Source of the DNA: Pontibacter sp. E15-1 | GTDB taxonomy: Bacteria; Bacteroidota; Bacteroidia; Cytophagales; Hymenobacteraceae | DNA: 36,999 bases | Assembly (NCBI RefSeq): GCF_022601975.1 | Contig: NZ_JAKVIR010000043.1 | Location: 1-36,999, forward strand | Direction of reading: 5' to 3' | Shown here: one piece after another, positions 26,812 through 35,117 of the stretch | Layout of the letters: each line of letters begins with the position of its first letter | Numbering within the stretch: position 1 is the stretch's first letter | Position numbers and translations under genes: made by a program | Notes under the pieces: generated by a model | Seen by the model: only the letters and a program-made list of their open reading frames with translations | Databases searched by the model: none | What the model was told of the DNA's origin: nothing

Positions 26812-27213
26812 ATGAAATTTAAAACCGCGTTTGCCGCTATGGCAGCCATTTGCCTGCTCTCGTCTTGTGAGGATCTGTTTGAGGAGGGAAACTTGCAGCC
26901 AGACGGTTCGAAGCCGAGTCTAACGATCAATAACCCGACAGTGAACCAGAACATTACAACCTCGCAGGGGCTGAAAGTATATGTGACGGTGGTTGATAAG
27001 GATGAGGTGGAGAACATTAATTTTAGTGTGTCTGGCGTGCAGGGCGAGAAGGCCTTGTTAGACTTCACAGTTGCCCCGCATAAAACGGTGGTTGAGTTTG
27101 ATACCCTGGTTGCCCTGGATAACATCACGCCCGGGAGTTATACCCTTAAAATCAGCGCGAAAGACAAGCGCACCAACCTCATTGAAAAAGAGGTCGCGTT
27201 TAACGTAAAGTAA
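26812..27213 (+). CDS. Small lipoprotein with Ig-like beta domain
   Basis: 133 residues from ATG 26812. An upstream in-frame ATG at 26749 would spoil the signal peptide. SPII signal with lipobox LLSSCED, Cys19. The mature part reads as a single Ig/cadherin-like beta-sandwich: PSLTINNPTVNQNITTSQ, LKVYVTVVDKDEVENINFSV, HKTVVEFDTL, ITPGSYTLKISAKDKRTN, EKEVAFNV. It resembles uncharacterised Bacteroidota lipoproteins of the DUF4625 sort, but I am not sure of the family. Expected in the outer or inner membrane leaflet facing the periplasm or the surface. Monocistronic and convergent with topB. Confidence 0.8.
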   Translation: MKFKTAFAAMAAICLLSSCEDLFEEGNLQPDGSKPSLTINNPTVNQNITTSQGLKVYVTVVDKDEVENINFSVSGVQGEKALLDFTVAPHKTVVEFDTLVALDNITPGSYTLKISAKDKRTNLIEKEVAFNVK

Positions 27214-27236
27214 CAGCGGCTCGCATACCATAGAAA

Positions 27237-27272
27237 CAGAGGGGGCAAAACAGCAATGTTTTGCCCCCTCTG
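27237..27272. terminator. Bidirectional terminator with GCAA tetraloop
   Basis: Perfect 16-bp inverted repeat (27237-27252 with 27257-27272) closed by a GCAA loop, a stable GNRA tetraloop in plus-strand RNA. It lies 23 bp after the lipoprotein gene and 24 bp from the topB stop codon, between convergent genes. T4 runs are inside the stem only. Confidence 0.8.
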
Positions 27273-27296
27273 GCATATAAAAGGCGAAGTACGTGG

Positions 27297-29732
27297 CTAG
27301 AACTTAAAGACAACCTGCCACTGCTCGTTTAGGGTGAGGGCGGCATCGAAAGGCTCTCCGGTTTTCTCAGAGACAAAGCCTTTGATTTTTGGGGTAGACC
27401 CTTTCAGGAGCAGCGCCGCCAGCTGCTTTTCGCTTAGTTGCCTGCCCCCCATAACAAACGGTACCAAAAACCGGCACCCCTCCCGGAAACGACTGCATCC
27501 GTAGGCTGTTTTCCCTTTCAGCAGGCTGCCCTGCCTGCAGCGTGGGCACAGCGCAAACGGATCCGCGTCGGGCGCTTTCTCTGCCTTCTCCAGCACAAGC
27601 TGTTGGGCAGTGTCTAGTCTGAGCACCGCGTCGAAACTATTGCCTGCCGCATCTTTATACCCTTTGATGAGCGGTGTCTTGCCTTTGCTGAGCAGGGCCT
27701 GCACCTGCTTTTCTGTCAGCGTCTTGCCATGCTGCTCCATCGGAATCAGGAACTGGCAACCGCCGTTATACCGGCTGCAGCCAAAGGCCTTGGAGCCCTT
27801 CAGGATGTGACCCTGCTGGCAGGCAGGGCAGGGGCCAAGCCCGGGTCCCGCAGGCTCCTTTTTACCCGCGGCGGCTGTCTTTTTGCCGGGTTTAGCGGCT
27901 TTTGCTTCCTGCTGTTGCGGTTCCAGCGTCACGGTGGCTGCGTGGTCGTACTTTACTTCCTGCACCAGGCTGATGACAAACTGCTGCAGTTCCTGCAGGA
28001 AGTCCGCCGCCTGAAACTCGCCACCCTCTATCTGGCGCAGCTTGCGCTCCCACTGCCCTGTCATCTCCGCAGACTTGAGGGTCTGGTTCCGGATCACCCC
28101 GATCAGGTCGACGCCCATCTGGGTGGGCACCAGTTTCTTCTTCTCCTTCCGGATGTACTGCCGCTTGAAGAGCGTTTCGATGATGGCGGCGCGGGTGGAG
28201 GGGCGGCCGATGCCGTTCTCCTTGAGTGCCTCCTTCAGTTTGTCGTCCTCTACCTGACGTCCCGCGGTTTCCATAGAGCGGAGCAAAGTCGCTTCGGTAT
28301 ACTCCTTCGGCGGGTTGGTCATCTTCTTGTCCAGGAGCGGCTCGTGCGGCCCGTGCTCCCCTTTCTCAAAATTGGGCAGCACCCCGGCGGCCTCTTCTTC
28401 CTCTTTCCCGTCTTTGCCAGTGGGTGCGTCAGCAGACTTCACGTCCTCAGCGCCATAGATCACGCGCCAGCCCGGCTCCAGTATCTGCTTGCCCCGCACC
28501 CGGAAGCTATACCCCGCCGACTCGGCCATCACGGTGGTGTTGCTCACGATACAGTCGGGGTAAAAGGCCGCGATGAACCGGCGCGTAATGATATCATACA
28601 CATCTCCCTCGCGGCCATACAGACCTCCTGCGGCGGCCCCGGTAGGTATGATGGCGTGGTGGTCGGTGACTTTATTGTTGTTAAAGACTTTCTTTGTTTT
28701 CCTGATCTTGGCTTGCAGCAGCGGGGCCACCTCCTGGGTATAACTGCTCAGGCCTTTCAGTATCCCCGGGATCTTGGGGTAAATGTCGTCGGGCAGAAAC
28801 GTGGTGTCTACGCGCGGGTAGGAGACTACTTTTTTCTCGTAGAGGCTCTGCACGGTTTTCAGGGTCTCGTCTGCCGACAGGCTCAGTTTGTTGTTGCACT
28901 CGATCTGCAGCGAGGTGAGGTCGAACAGCTTGGGCGGGGACTCGGTCCCTTTCTTGATCTCCACATCGGTGATGGTGAGCTCCGCCTCCCGAATGGCGTC
29001 CAGAATCTTCTGGGCCTCCTCCTCTTTCTGGAAGCGGCCGTTGGTGCTGGAGAAGGTGGTGTCGCGGTACACGGTTTTGAGCTCCCAGTATGGTTGGGGC
29101 ACGAAGTTCGCGATCTCGTGGTGGCGGTTTACCAGCATGGCCAGCGTGGGCGTCTGCACCCTGCCGATGGAGAGCATTTGCTTGCCGTTGGCATACTTGA
29201 GCGTGAAGAGACGGGTGGCGTTGAGGCCCAGGAGCCAGTCGCCGATGGCGCGGCTCTTGCCTGCCTGGTATAGCGAGTCGAACTCCGAGCCCTCGCGCAG
29301 CTGCGCAAAGCCCTGCCGGATGGCATCCTCGGTGAGCGACGAGATCCAGAGGCGCTTGAAAGGCTTTCGGTAGTTGGCCTCCGTCAATACCCATCGCTGT
29401 ATAACCTCGCCCTCCTGGCCCGCATCCCCGCAGTTGATCACCTCGTCGGCGGAGGCCAGCAGCTTTTTGATGACGTTGAACTGCTGCTCCACACCCTTGT
29501 TCTTGATCAGCTTGATGCCGTAGCGCTCAGGGAGCATGGGCAGGTCATACATGCTCCAGCGCTTCCACTCGGGCCGGTAATCGTCGGGCTCGCGCAGGGT
29601 GCAGAAGTGGCCGAAAGTCCAGGTGACCTGGTAGCCGTTACCCTCATAATAGCCGTCTTTTCTGGATTTTGCGCCAATCACAAGGGCAATTTCACGGGCT
29701 ACACTCGGTTTCTCAGCAATGCATACTTTCAA
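27297..29732 (-). CDS. topB: DNA topoisomerase III (type IA)
   Basis: 811 residues. Relaxes and decatenates DNA by passing strands through a transient single-strand break. Toprim domain: CIAEKPSVA at 4-12 and the metal site CGDAGQEGEVIQR around Asp103, where the usual second Asp of DxD is Gly105. Topo IA core: ANGKQMLSIGRVQTPTLAML (about 181-200) and catalytic Tyr305 in VVSYPRVDTT. Late conserved block KENGIGRPSTRAAIIETL near 505. C-terminal part: two tandem copies of a Cys4-type zinc-ribbon plus alpha-beta unit (PCPACQQG..FGCSRYNGGCQFLIP and LCPRCRQG..YGCSRFREGCRFLVP), about 95 residues apart. Probable -7 element TAAATTTG (minus strand, plus coordinates 29765-29772). Chromosomal rather than conjugative context. 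Confidence 0.96.
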   Translation of the reverse strand: MKVCIAEKPSVAREIALVIGAKSRKDGYYEGNGYQVTWTFGHFCTLREPDDYRPEWKRWSMYDLPMLPERYGIKLIKNKGVEQQFNVIKKLLASADEVINCGDAGQEGEVIQRWVLTEANYRKPFKRLWISSLTEDAIRQGFAQLREGSEFDSLYQAGKSRAIGDWLLGLNATRLFTLKYANGKQMLSIGRVQTPTLAMLVNRHHEIANFVPQPYWELKTVYRDTTFSSTNGRFQKEEEAQKILDAIREAELTITDVEIKKGTESPPKLFDLTSLQIECNNKLSLSADETLKTVQSLYEKKVVSYPRVDTTFLPDDIYPKIPGILKGLSSYTQEVAPLLQAKIRKTKKVFNNNKVTDHHAIIPTGAAAGGLYGREGDVYDIITRRFIAAFYPDCIVSNTTVMAESAGYSFRVRGKQILEPGWRVIYGAEDVKSADAPTGKDGKEEEEAAGVLPNFEKGEHGPHEPLLDKKMTNPPKEYTEATLLRSMETAGRQVEDDKLKEALKENGIGRPSTRAAIIETLFKRQYIRKEKKKLVPTQMGVDLIGVIRNQTLKSAEMTGQWERKLRQIEGGEFQAADFLQELQQFVISLVQEVKYDHAATVTLEPQQQEAKAAKPGKKTAAAGKKEPAGPGLGPCPACQQGHILKGSKAFGCSRYNGGCQFLIPMEQHGKTLTEKQVQALLSKGKTPLIKGYKDAAGNSFDAVLRLDTAQQLVLEKAEKAPDADPFALCPRCRQGSLLKGKTAYGCSRFREGCRFLVPFVMGGRQLSEKQLAALLLKGSTPKIKGFVSEKTGEPFDAALTLNEQWQVVFKF

Positions 29733-29764
29733 GGATTCGGGGATTTAGGGTTGCCAACAGAATC

Positions 29765-29772
29765 CAAATTTA
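29765..29772 (-). promoter_or_regulatory. Candidate -7 element of topB
   Basis: The minus strand reads TAAATTTG, a perfect TAnnTTTG, 32 bp before the topB start codon. No -33 TTG recognised. Confidence 0.35.
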
Positions 29773-30003
29773 CGATTTTCAGGGCTAAGTTGCGCGGTGC
29801 AGGCCCTATTATCTGCCTCTACCGGGTGCGCCTTCTCATAAACGATCTCTGGCCCGTATACTTCGGGGGAGGAGGGTTTATTACAGTATCTGACTCTATT
29901 TATATAATTTTTTTTGAATATAAGGAGGTTTTGCGATACACGCCCGAAACATTCGCATGGGGTATCTGGTATTACAGATTAGAAATTGCCCTAAAAACAA
30001 AAA

Positions 30004-30831
30004 ATGCTTAAAAAGTTACCCTTGCCTAACCTGTCCGCCCGGGTATGGATTGCCTGTCTGCTACTGGCTCTGGTTGCACCAGCCTGCGAAGAGTTTGAGT
30101 ACAGCCCCTATGAAATCCGGCTGGCCGACGACGAAAAGGAGTTAAACACCCGCAACATCGCCAAAATCGAGTCGCTTGGCATCTCGCCCTCCGATACCCT
30201 GCGTTTTATCCTGACGGCGGACCTGCAGGGCTTTTATGAGGAAAACGAAGCCATGGCAAAGCACATCCGGGCGCGCCGCGACGTAGACTTCACGCTCGTA
30301 GGCGGCGACCTAACCGATTTCGGTCTGGCCAAAGAACTCAAGCTCATTCATCAGGATATGAAGACTATCGGCGTGCCCTACGTGGCCGTGATCGGCAACC
30401 ACGATGCCGTGAACAACGGGCAGCAGGCTTTCAGGGCGATGTATGGGGAATTTAATACTAGCTTCGCCGTCGGGAACAGCAAGTTTATCCTCCTGAACAC
30501 CAATTACATCGAGTTCGACAAGCAGGCGCCTGACCTTGATTGGCTTGAGAAAGAGCTCGTTGCCGCAGCCGGTTACGAGAACATTTTCGTGCTGTCGCAT
30601 ATCCCTCCGAAAAACTTTGAGTTTGGCCCCGAGAAGTCGGACCGGTATCATCAACTGATCAGCCGGTATGGCGTGCGGTACTCGCTGCATGGCCACAACC
30701 ACAGCTTCAACCAGTATATATCCCCTGACGGGAAAGTGCCTTTCGTAGAAACGGCCGCCGCCGAGGACCGCGAGTATCTGGTGTTTACCGTGATCGGCAG
30801 CCAAGTAACCTTCGAACGCACTATCTTTTAG
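30004..30831 (+). CDS. Calcineurin-like metallophosphoesterase lipoprotein
   Basis: 275 residues. SPII-like signal with Cys28 (LALVAPACEE). Metallophosphatase motifs in order: TADLQG with Asp73, GGDLTD at 100-105, GNHD at 131-134, SHIPP with His199, and GHNH at 230-233. The first motif is D-x-Q instead of the usual D-x-H, a change seen in some members of the fold that may alter metal binding. Expected to hydrolyse a phosphoester in the periplasm or on the outer membrane. Substrate unknown. The next gene, an outer-membrane-like protein, starts only 12 bp after its stop, so the two are in one operon and probably act in the same compartment. Confidence 0.88.
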   Translation: MLKKLPLPNLSARVWIACLLLALVAPACEEFEYSPYEIRLADDEKELNTRNIAKIESLGISPSDTLRFILTADLQGFYEENEAMAKHIRARRDVDFTLVGGDLTDFGLAKELKLIHQDMKTIGVPYVAVIGNHDAVNNGQQAFRAMYGEFNTSFAVGNSKFILLNTNYIEFDKQAPDLDWLEKELVAAAGYENIFVLSHIPPKNFEFGPEKSDRYHQLISRYGVRYSLHGHNHSFNQYISPDGKVPFVETAAAEDREYLVFTVIGSQVTFERTIF

Positions 30832-30843
30832 GACCCCTTCCGC

Positions 30844-31458
30844 ATGAACTTTCATAAAGCCCTTTTCCTGCTGTGTCTTCTGGCGGCCCCATACCTTAGC
30901 AAGGCCCAAAACACGGAGATCAGCAGCGCCACAGCCCGCAAGTGGTATGCCCCGGACGCGGTAACGCTGCAGTTTGCAGGCAACATCGGCATGTTTGCGG
31001 TAGCGCCCAGCTACAGCTTTGCCCACGACAAATTGAACGCTGAGTTGTTTTACGGGTATGTGCCAGAATTTGAGGCGGAGGAGAAACTTCATATACTCAC
31101 CCTGAAAGGGGTATACAAGCCATTCCGCAAGGTTCCGCTGAAGAACAACTTTTCGCTGACACCTCTCCGGTTCGGGCTTGGGCTGAGTTATTATTTCAGG
31201 AGTCAGTTCTCCACAAACTGGTCTAATACCTACCCAACCAACGACTATTACTGGTGGACGAGCAGCCTGCGCCTGACGGGCAGCCTCGGCCCGGCCCTGA
31301 ACTACAGTCTGCCTAACAGCAGGAACTTCCGGGAACTGAGCCTGTATGGCGATGTCAGCACGTATGATCTGATCGTTACCTCCGTTGTAAAGGACAAGTC
31401 GCTGACGGCCTGGGATATCGTCAGTTTTGATGTCGGCCTGCGCGCCAGTTTCAGATAA
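30844..31458 (+). CDS. Uncharacterised, probable outer membrane beta-barrel protein
   Basis: 204 residues with signal peptide (LFLLCLLAAPYLSKAQ, residues 7-22). The mature chain alternates aromatic/hydrophobic and polar residues in strand-like blocks (AVTLQFAGNIGMFAVAPSYSF, LNAELFYGYVP, LHILTLKGVYKPF, FSLTPLRFGLGLSYYFR, YYWWTSSLRLTGSLGPALNYSL) and ends FDVGLRASFR, a barrel-type C-terminus. I recognise no named family. It is tightly coupled (12 bp) to the metallophosphoesterase lipoprotein gene, suggesting a shared envelope function. Confidence 0.75.
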   Translation: MNFHKALFLLCLLAAPYLSKAQNTEISSATARKWYAPDAVTLQFAGNIGMFAVAPSYSFAHDKLNAELFYGYVPEFEAEEKLHILTLKGVYKPFRKVPLKNNFSLTPLRFGLGLSYYFRSQFSTNWSNTYPTNDYYWWTSSLRLTGSLGPALNYSLPNSRNFRELSLYGDVSTYDLIVTSVVKDKSLTAWDIVSFDVGLRASFR

Positions 31459-31577
31459 GGTTAAATGGTAGCATGGCTGGTTCGGAATGCTTGAGTCATA
31501 CCTGCTCAATCCACCGCTTGGCTGTGCGCGTACCAGTTTATACATTCGATTATACCTCGACAGCTCATATATAAAAG

Positions 31578-31799
31578 ATGCCTCCTCTCGGTAAAATGCT
31601 TGTGCTGCTTGGCGTGCTGCTGGTGCTCGTTGGGCTAGTGGTATGGCTGGCAGGAGATAAATTCAGCTGGTTTGGCCACCTGCCCGGCGATATCCGGATA
31701 GAGCGGAAAAATATGCGCTTTTATGCCCCGATTGCCAGCATGCTGCTACTCAGTATCCTGTTCTCTCTGTTGCTTTGGCTGTTCCGCAAGTTTTTCTAG
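31578..31799 (+). CDS. DUF2905 two-helix membrane protein
   Basis: 73 residues. Two transmembrane helices (about 6-25 and 50-69) flanking the conserved loop FGHLPGDIRIERKNMRFYAP, the signature of DUF2905. Inner membrane. No biochemical function is established for the family. Complete, with start ATG 31578. Confidence 0.88.
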   Translation: MPPLGKMLVLLGVLLVLVGLVVWLAGDKFSWFGHLPGDIRIERKNMRFYAPIASMLLLSILFSLLLWLFRKFF

Positions 31800-31938
31800 C
31801 AGTGCCAGAAGGAACGGGCGTTTTTAGCTTCCGGCATACTTGTTTATCTTGCCAACGCGAAGCTGGCGTTTCCTAGAGGTTTGTCCGCAAAGGACAGCTC
31901 TGATGGATTGCTGCTGCGTTTCTTATAAACTCCAGGCG

Positions 31939-32703
31939 ATGTTCTTCATTTTATCCAAAACGATTGACTTTCTGTTGATGCCCCTCATTTGGGTGCTGCT
32001 GCTGCTTTTTCTGGCTCTTTTTATGAATTCATTGCGGTGGAAACGGTATAGCCTGCTGGCTGCGATCGTGCTGCTGCTTGTGTTCTCCAATCCCTTTCTG
32101 GCCAATGAGGCCTTTCGGGCGTGGGAGGTAAGCGCGGTGCCGGTGCAAAATACCAACCACCATCATGTGGCGGTCATCCTGACGGGTGTCACCTCATACC
32201 GCGAAGACATTTCGGACCGCATACACACATCCAAGGGGGCAGACCGATTCCTGCATCCGCTTCAGCTTTACCGGCTCGGCAAAATCGACAAGTTCCTGAT
32301 TTCGGGAGGCACAAGCAGCATCCTGAGCGAGCATGTGCCGGAGGCAGAGCAAATCGAGAAGATACTCTTGATGGCTGGGGTGCCAGAGCGCGACATTCTA
32401 ACCGAGGGGAACAGCCGGAACACCCATGAGAACGCCGTGAACACAGCCAAAGCACTGGCGCGCCACCCGGAGTGGCAGCAGGTGCTGCTGGTAACCTCGG
32501 CGTTTCATATGCGTCGCTCCGTGGCTTGCTTCCGCAAGGCGGGCGTAGACGTGGATGCCTTCAGCACAGATTTTTACAGCAACGAGCGCCGCTATACCCC
32601 CGACGAAAGTATCATACCCAGTATAAATGCCTTTGACAACTGGCACCTGCTCGTGCACGAGGTAAGCGGATTCGTGATTTACAAGATGCTGGGGTATTGT
32701 TAA
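31939..32703 (+). CDS. ElyC/SanA/YdcF-family membrane protein (DUF218)
   Basis: 254 residues from ATG 31939 (MFFILSKTIDFLLMPLIW). The frame is open to 31840, but the Cys-rich 33-residue extension looks non-coding. Two N-terminal membrane helices (about 8-26 and 34-52), then the DUF218 domain: HHVAVILTGVTSYR, DRFLHPLQLYRLGKIDKFLISGG, GVPERDILTEGNSRNTHENAVNT and VLLVTSAFHMRRSVACFRKAGVD. E. coli ElyC and SanA belong here and are linked to peptidoglycan or envelope integrity, but no reaction is established. Probably inner membrane with the domain in the periplasm. Confidence 0.88.
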   Translation: MFFILSKTIDFLLMPLIWVLLLLFLALFMNSLRWKRYSLLAAIVLLLVFSNPFLANEAFRAWEVSAVPVQNTNHHHVAVILTGVTSYREDISDRIHTSKGADRFLHPLQLYRLGKIDKFLISGGTSSILSEHVPEAEQIEKILLMAGVPERDILTEGNSRNTHENAVNTAKALARHPEWQQVLLVTSAFHMRRSVACFRKAGVDVDAFSTDFYSNERRYTPDESIIPSINAFDNWHLLVHEVSGFVIYKMLGYC

Positions 32704-32711
32704 ATGGCTGA

Positions 32712-32775
32712 ATGGTTAAACTGCTAGATGGTTAAACTGCTAGATGGTTAAATTGCTATATGGCTGCTGCTAAAT
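32712..32775. repeat. Short tandem repeat, 16-bp unit
   Basis: Two identical 16-mers ATGGTTAAACTGCTAG (32712-32727 and 32728-32743), a third with two changes (32744-32759) and a fourth much diverged (32760-32775). They lie directly after the ElyC-like gene, with no hairpin terminator seen there. Confidence 0.85.
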
Positions 32776-32992
32776 AAAGAATATTTAGCGATGGCCTATT
32801 GGGGCTTGATTTTCATACCCATTTTGCATCCGCCTCACACTATCCGATTCTTCTATTTAGTGCTCGACCAATTTGATTATCAGAATTAGCGTTTATTTTT
32901 ATATGCATAGCAACGGCTTTTATGCCTCATTTCTAATTTTTAATTTGGCGAAGCACCAGCCATACAACAATTTAACCAACCAGTCATTTAGA

Positions 32993-34357
32993 TTACCCCA
33001 CCCAGATGCTTTTCTGGTTCACGAACTCCCGAATGCCCAGGTAGGAAAGTTCGCGGCCATACCCTGATTTTTTGATGCCGCCGAACGGCATCTCAGGGGA
33101 AGAGTGTACAATGGCGTTGATGAACATGGCCCCGGTCTCCACCTGTCGGGCCACACGCAATCCGCGCTCAGTGTCCTGCGTCCAGACGGCGCCGCCCAGG
33201 CCGTAGCGGGAGTCGTTGGCTATCCGTATGGCATCGGCCTCGTCCTTCGCGACGATGACAGCTGCGACAGGCCCAAACATCTCTTCCTCGTAGGCAGGCA
33301 TACCGGGCTTTACGTTCTTCAGGATCATGGGCTTGAAATAGGCGCTTTCCCCGTCTACCCGTCCACCGTCCAGCACCACTTCGGCACCTCGCTCCACAGA
33401 CTGCGTCACCTGATGTTGCAGTTCCTCTGCCAGGTCCTTCCGGGCCATGGGGCCATAGTCGCAGTCATCGGTCAGCGGGTCGCCTGTTTTCAGCGCCTGC
33501 ATCCTGGCCTTCATCTTCTCCAGAAACGCGTCGGCGATTTCCGCTACCAGTATAAAGCGCTTGGCCGCGATACAGCTTTGCCCCGAGTTCACCATCCGCG
33601 ACTTCACCGCCACCTCAGCGGCTTTTTCTAGATCGGCGTCTTCGAGCACGATAAACGCATCGCTTCCGCCCAATTCCAGCACTGTTTTCTTAATCTGCTG
33701 TCCGGCTTTTTCGCCCACCTGCGCGCCAGCCCCTTCGCTTCCCGTCAGGGTAACGGCCTGCACCAGCGGGTGCTCAATCACGGCGTTCACGTCACCGGAC
33801 CCAATCAGCAAGGTCTGGAACACATTATCGGGGAAGCCTGCCTTGCGCACGATCTCCTCAATGGCCAGCGCACTTTGCGGCACATTGGAGGCATGCTTCA
33901 GAATCCCGACATTGCCAGCCATCAGCGCCGGGGCCAGAAATCGGTATGCCTGCCAGAAAGGAAAGTTCCAGGGCATGATGGCCAGCACCACGCCCAGCGG
34001 CTCGAAAGCGATGAGGCTGCGCGAGGCCTCAGACTCGATGACCTCGTCTTGCATGAACGAGGCGGCGTTGTCGGCATAGTAGCGGCAAGCCAGGGCACAC
34101 TTTTTTACTTCAGCCACTGCGTCTTTCAGCGGTTTGCCCATTTCCAGGGAGATGATGCGGCCATACCGTTCTGCCTCGTTTTCCAGGATGTCGGCTTGCC
34201 TGCGCATGTGCCCGGCCCGTTCTTCGAAGCCGGTTTTTTTCCAAAGCCCAAAGGCCTTGTGGGCAGCCTGGACTTTTTGTTCTACCTCGGTGGGGGTATG
34301 GGGGTCAAATGTTTTCACCGTTTCCCCCGTGGCCGGGTTTATCGATTCTATTGCCAT
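32993..34357 (-). CDS. NAD(P)-dependent aldehyde dehydrogenase, succinate-semialdehyde type
   Basis: 454 residues, cytoplasmic. Aldehyde dehydrogenase superfamily with PWNFP at 129-133, cofactor-site Lys154, GSEGAG near 206-211, general base Glu228 (LELGGSDAF) and catalytic Cys262 (NSGQSCIAAKRF), then EEMFGPVAAV near residue 355 and MPFGGIKKSGYGRE near 427. Length and motifs (YYADNAASFM, FEPLGVVLAIMPWNFPFWQ) fit the YneI/GabD-type succinate-semialdehyde dehydrogenase branch, oxidising the semialdehyde to succinate. Exact substrate unproven. It is an isolated gene, divergent from the sigma factor gene, with no gab genes nearby. AlaGlyAsn in place of AlaAlaGly-type cofactor loop residues gives no clear NAD versus NADP choice. 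Confidence 0.92.
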   Translation of the reverse strand: MAIESINPATGETVKTFDPHTPTEVEQKVQAAHKAFGLWKKTGFEERAGHMRRQADILENEAERYGRIISLEMGKPLKDAVAEVKKCALACRYYADNAASFMQDEVIESEASRSLIAFEPLGVVLAIMPWNFPFWQAYRFLAPALMAGNVGILKHASNVPQSALAIEEIVRKAGFPDNVFQTLLIGSGDVNAVIEHPLVQAVTLTGSEGAGAQVGEKAGQQIKKTVLELGGSDAFIVLEDADLEKAAEVAVKSRMVNSGQSCIAAKRFILVAEIADAFLEKMKARMQALKTGDPLTDDCDYGPMARKDLAEELQHQVTQSVERGAEVVLDGGRVDGESAYFKPMILKNVKPGMPAYEEEMFGPVAAVIVAKDEADAIRIANDSRYGLGGAVWTQDTERGLRVARQVETGAMFINAIVHSSPEMPFGGIKKSGYGRELSYLGIREFVNQKSIWVG

Positions 34358-34562
34358 TGCTCAGTAAGTTTATAGGTTAGTGTCAGGGGTATGGAATTGG
34401 TATACGCGTTGGGGCGGCGCACGATTACGCACATTTTCTTTCGCTGTTCCATAGGTTTTAAGATAACCTTTTGAGTTCAGATAAGTTAAAAGATTAGTTT
34501 TCCGAAATATTACTTAATTTTATGAGCCTGCATTTTCAGGCCATGCCCCTTTATCTAAAATA

Positions 34563-35117
34563 GTGCAAAACCAACCCATCAAAACCATTTCTGAAGAGGA
34601 ACTGATACTACGCCTTCGGTCTCAGGACGCATCAGCTGTGTCGGTGCTGTACGACATGTATAGCCCTACGTTGTTTGGAGTGGTGTTGCAGATCGTGAAA
34701 GAAGACGAGACGGCCGAAGACGTGCTTCAGGAAGCCTTTGTTAAGATCTGGAGTTCTTTCCAGAGCTACGACTCGTCCAAAGGCAGACTGTTTACCTGGA
34801 TGATCAACGTGTGTAGAAATTTGGCCATCGATAAAATCCGGTCAAAGCAATATCGCGTAAGTCAGAAAACAAGGGAAATACCCACTGCACCCCGAGCTGT
34901 TTACGGTACTTCCTCCTTCAAGCCAGAGCACATCGGCCTGCGGGAAATCACCGAGAGACTTAGCCCGGAACAAAAGCAGATAATCGATTTGATGTACTTT
35001 GAGGGGCTGACACAGAGCGAGATTTCCGAGGAATTTGACATTCCATTGGGCACCGTGAAGACCAGGGCCAGAAGCGCCATCAAAACACTAGGAAAACTAT
35101 TTAAGGGACGTGACTAA
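34563..35117 (+). CDS. ECF-type RNA polymerase sigma factor
   Basis: 184 residues, starting at GTG 34563. An in-frame TAG lies directly before it and the first internal ATG would cut off half of region 2. Region 2 (about 25-92): LYDMYSPTLFGVVLQIV, EDVLQEAFVKIWSSFQSY, GRLFTWMINVCRNLAIDKIRS. Region 4 (about 128-180): LSPEQKQIIDLMYFEGLTQSEISEEFDIPLGTVKTRARSAI. It directs transcription of an unknown, probably stress-type, regulon. The next gene, its anti-sigma factor, starts at a GTG inside the last codons (8-bp overlap), so the pair is translationally coupled and the sigma factor is probably held inactive at the membrane. Confidence 0.93.
   Translation: MQNQPIKTISEEELILRLRSQDASAVSVLYDMYSPTLFGVVLQIVKEDETAEDVLQEAFVKIWSSFQSYDSSKGRLFTWMINVCRNLAIDKIRSKQYRVSQKTREIPTAPRAVYGTSSFKPEHIGLREITERLSPEQKQIIDLMYFEGLTQSEISEEFDIPLGTVKTRARSAIKTLGKLFKGRD

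Noticed and set aside
27729..29273. Long 514-residue plus-strand frame opposite topB
   Set aside because: Antisense shadow of topB, produced by high GC codon bias. No domain or signal pattern.
29607..30011. 134-residue plus-strand ORF between topB and the metallophosphoesterase
   Set aside because: Overlaps the topB 5' end in antisense, then runs through AT-rich intergenic DNA. No motif.
30310..31545. 411-residue minus-strand frame opposite the metallophosphoesterase and barrel genes
   Set aside because: Antisense shadow crossing two well-supported genes. No domain recognised.
32712..32775. Repeat cluster as a CRISPR array
   Set aside because: Units are contiguous 16-mers without spacers and no cas genes are present.
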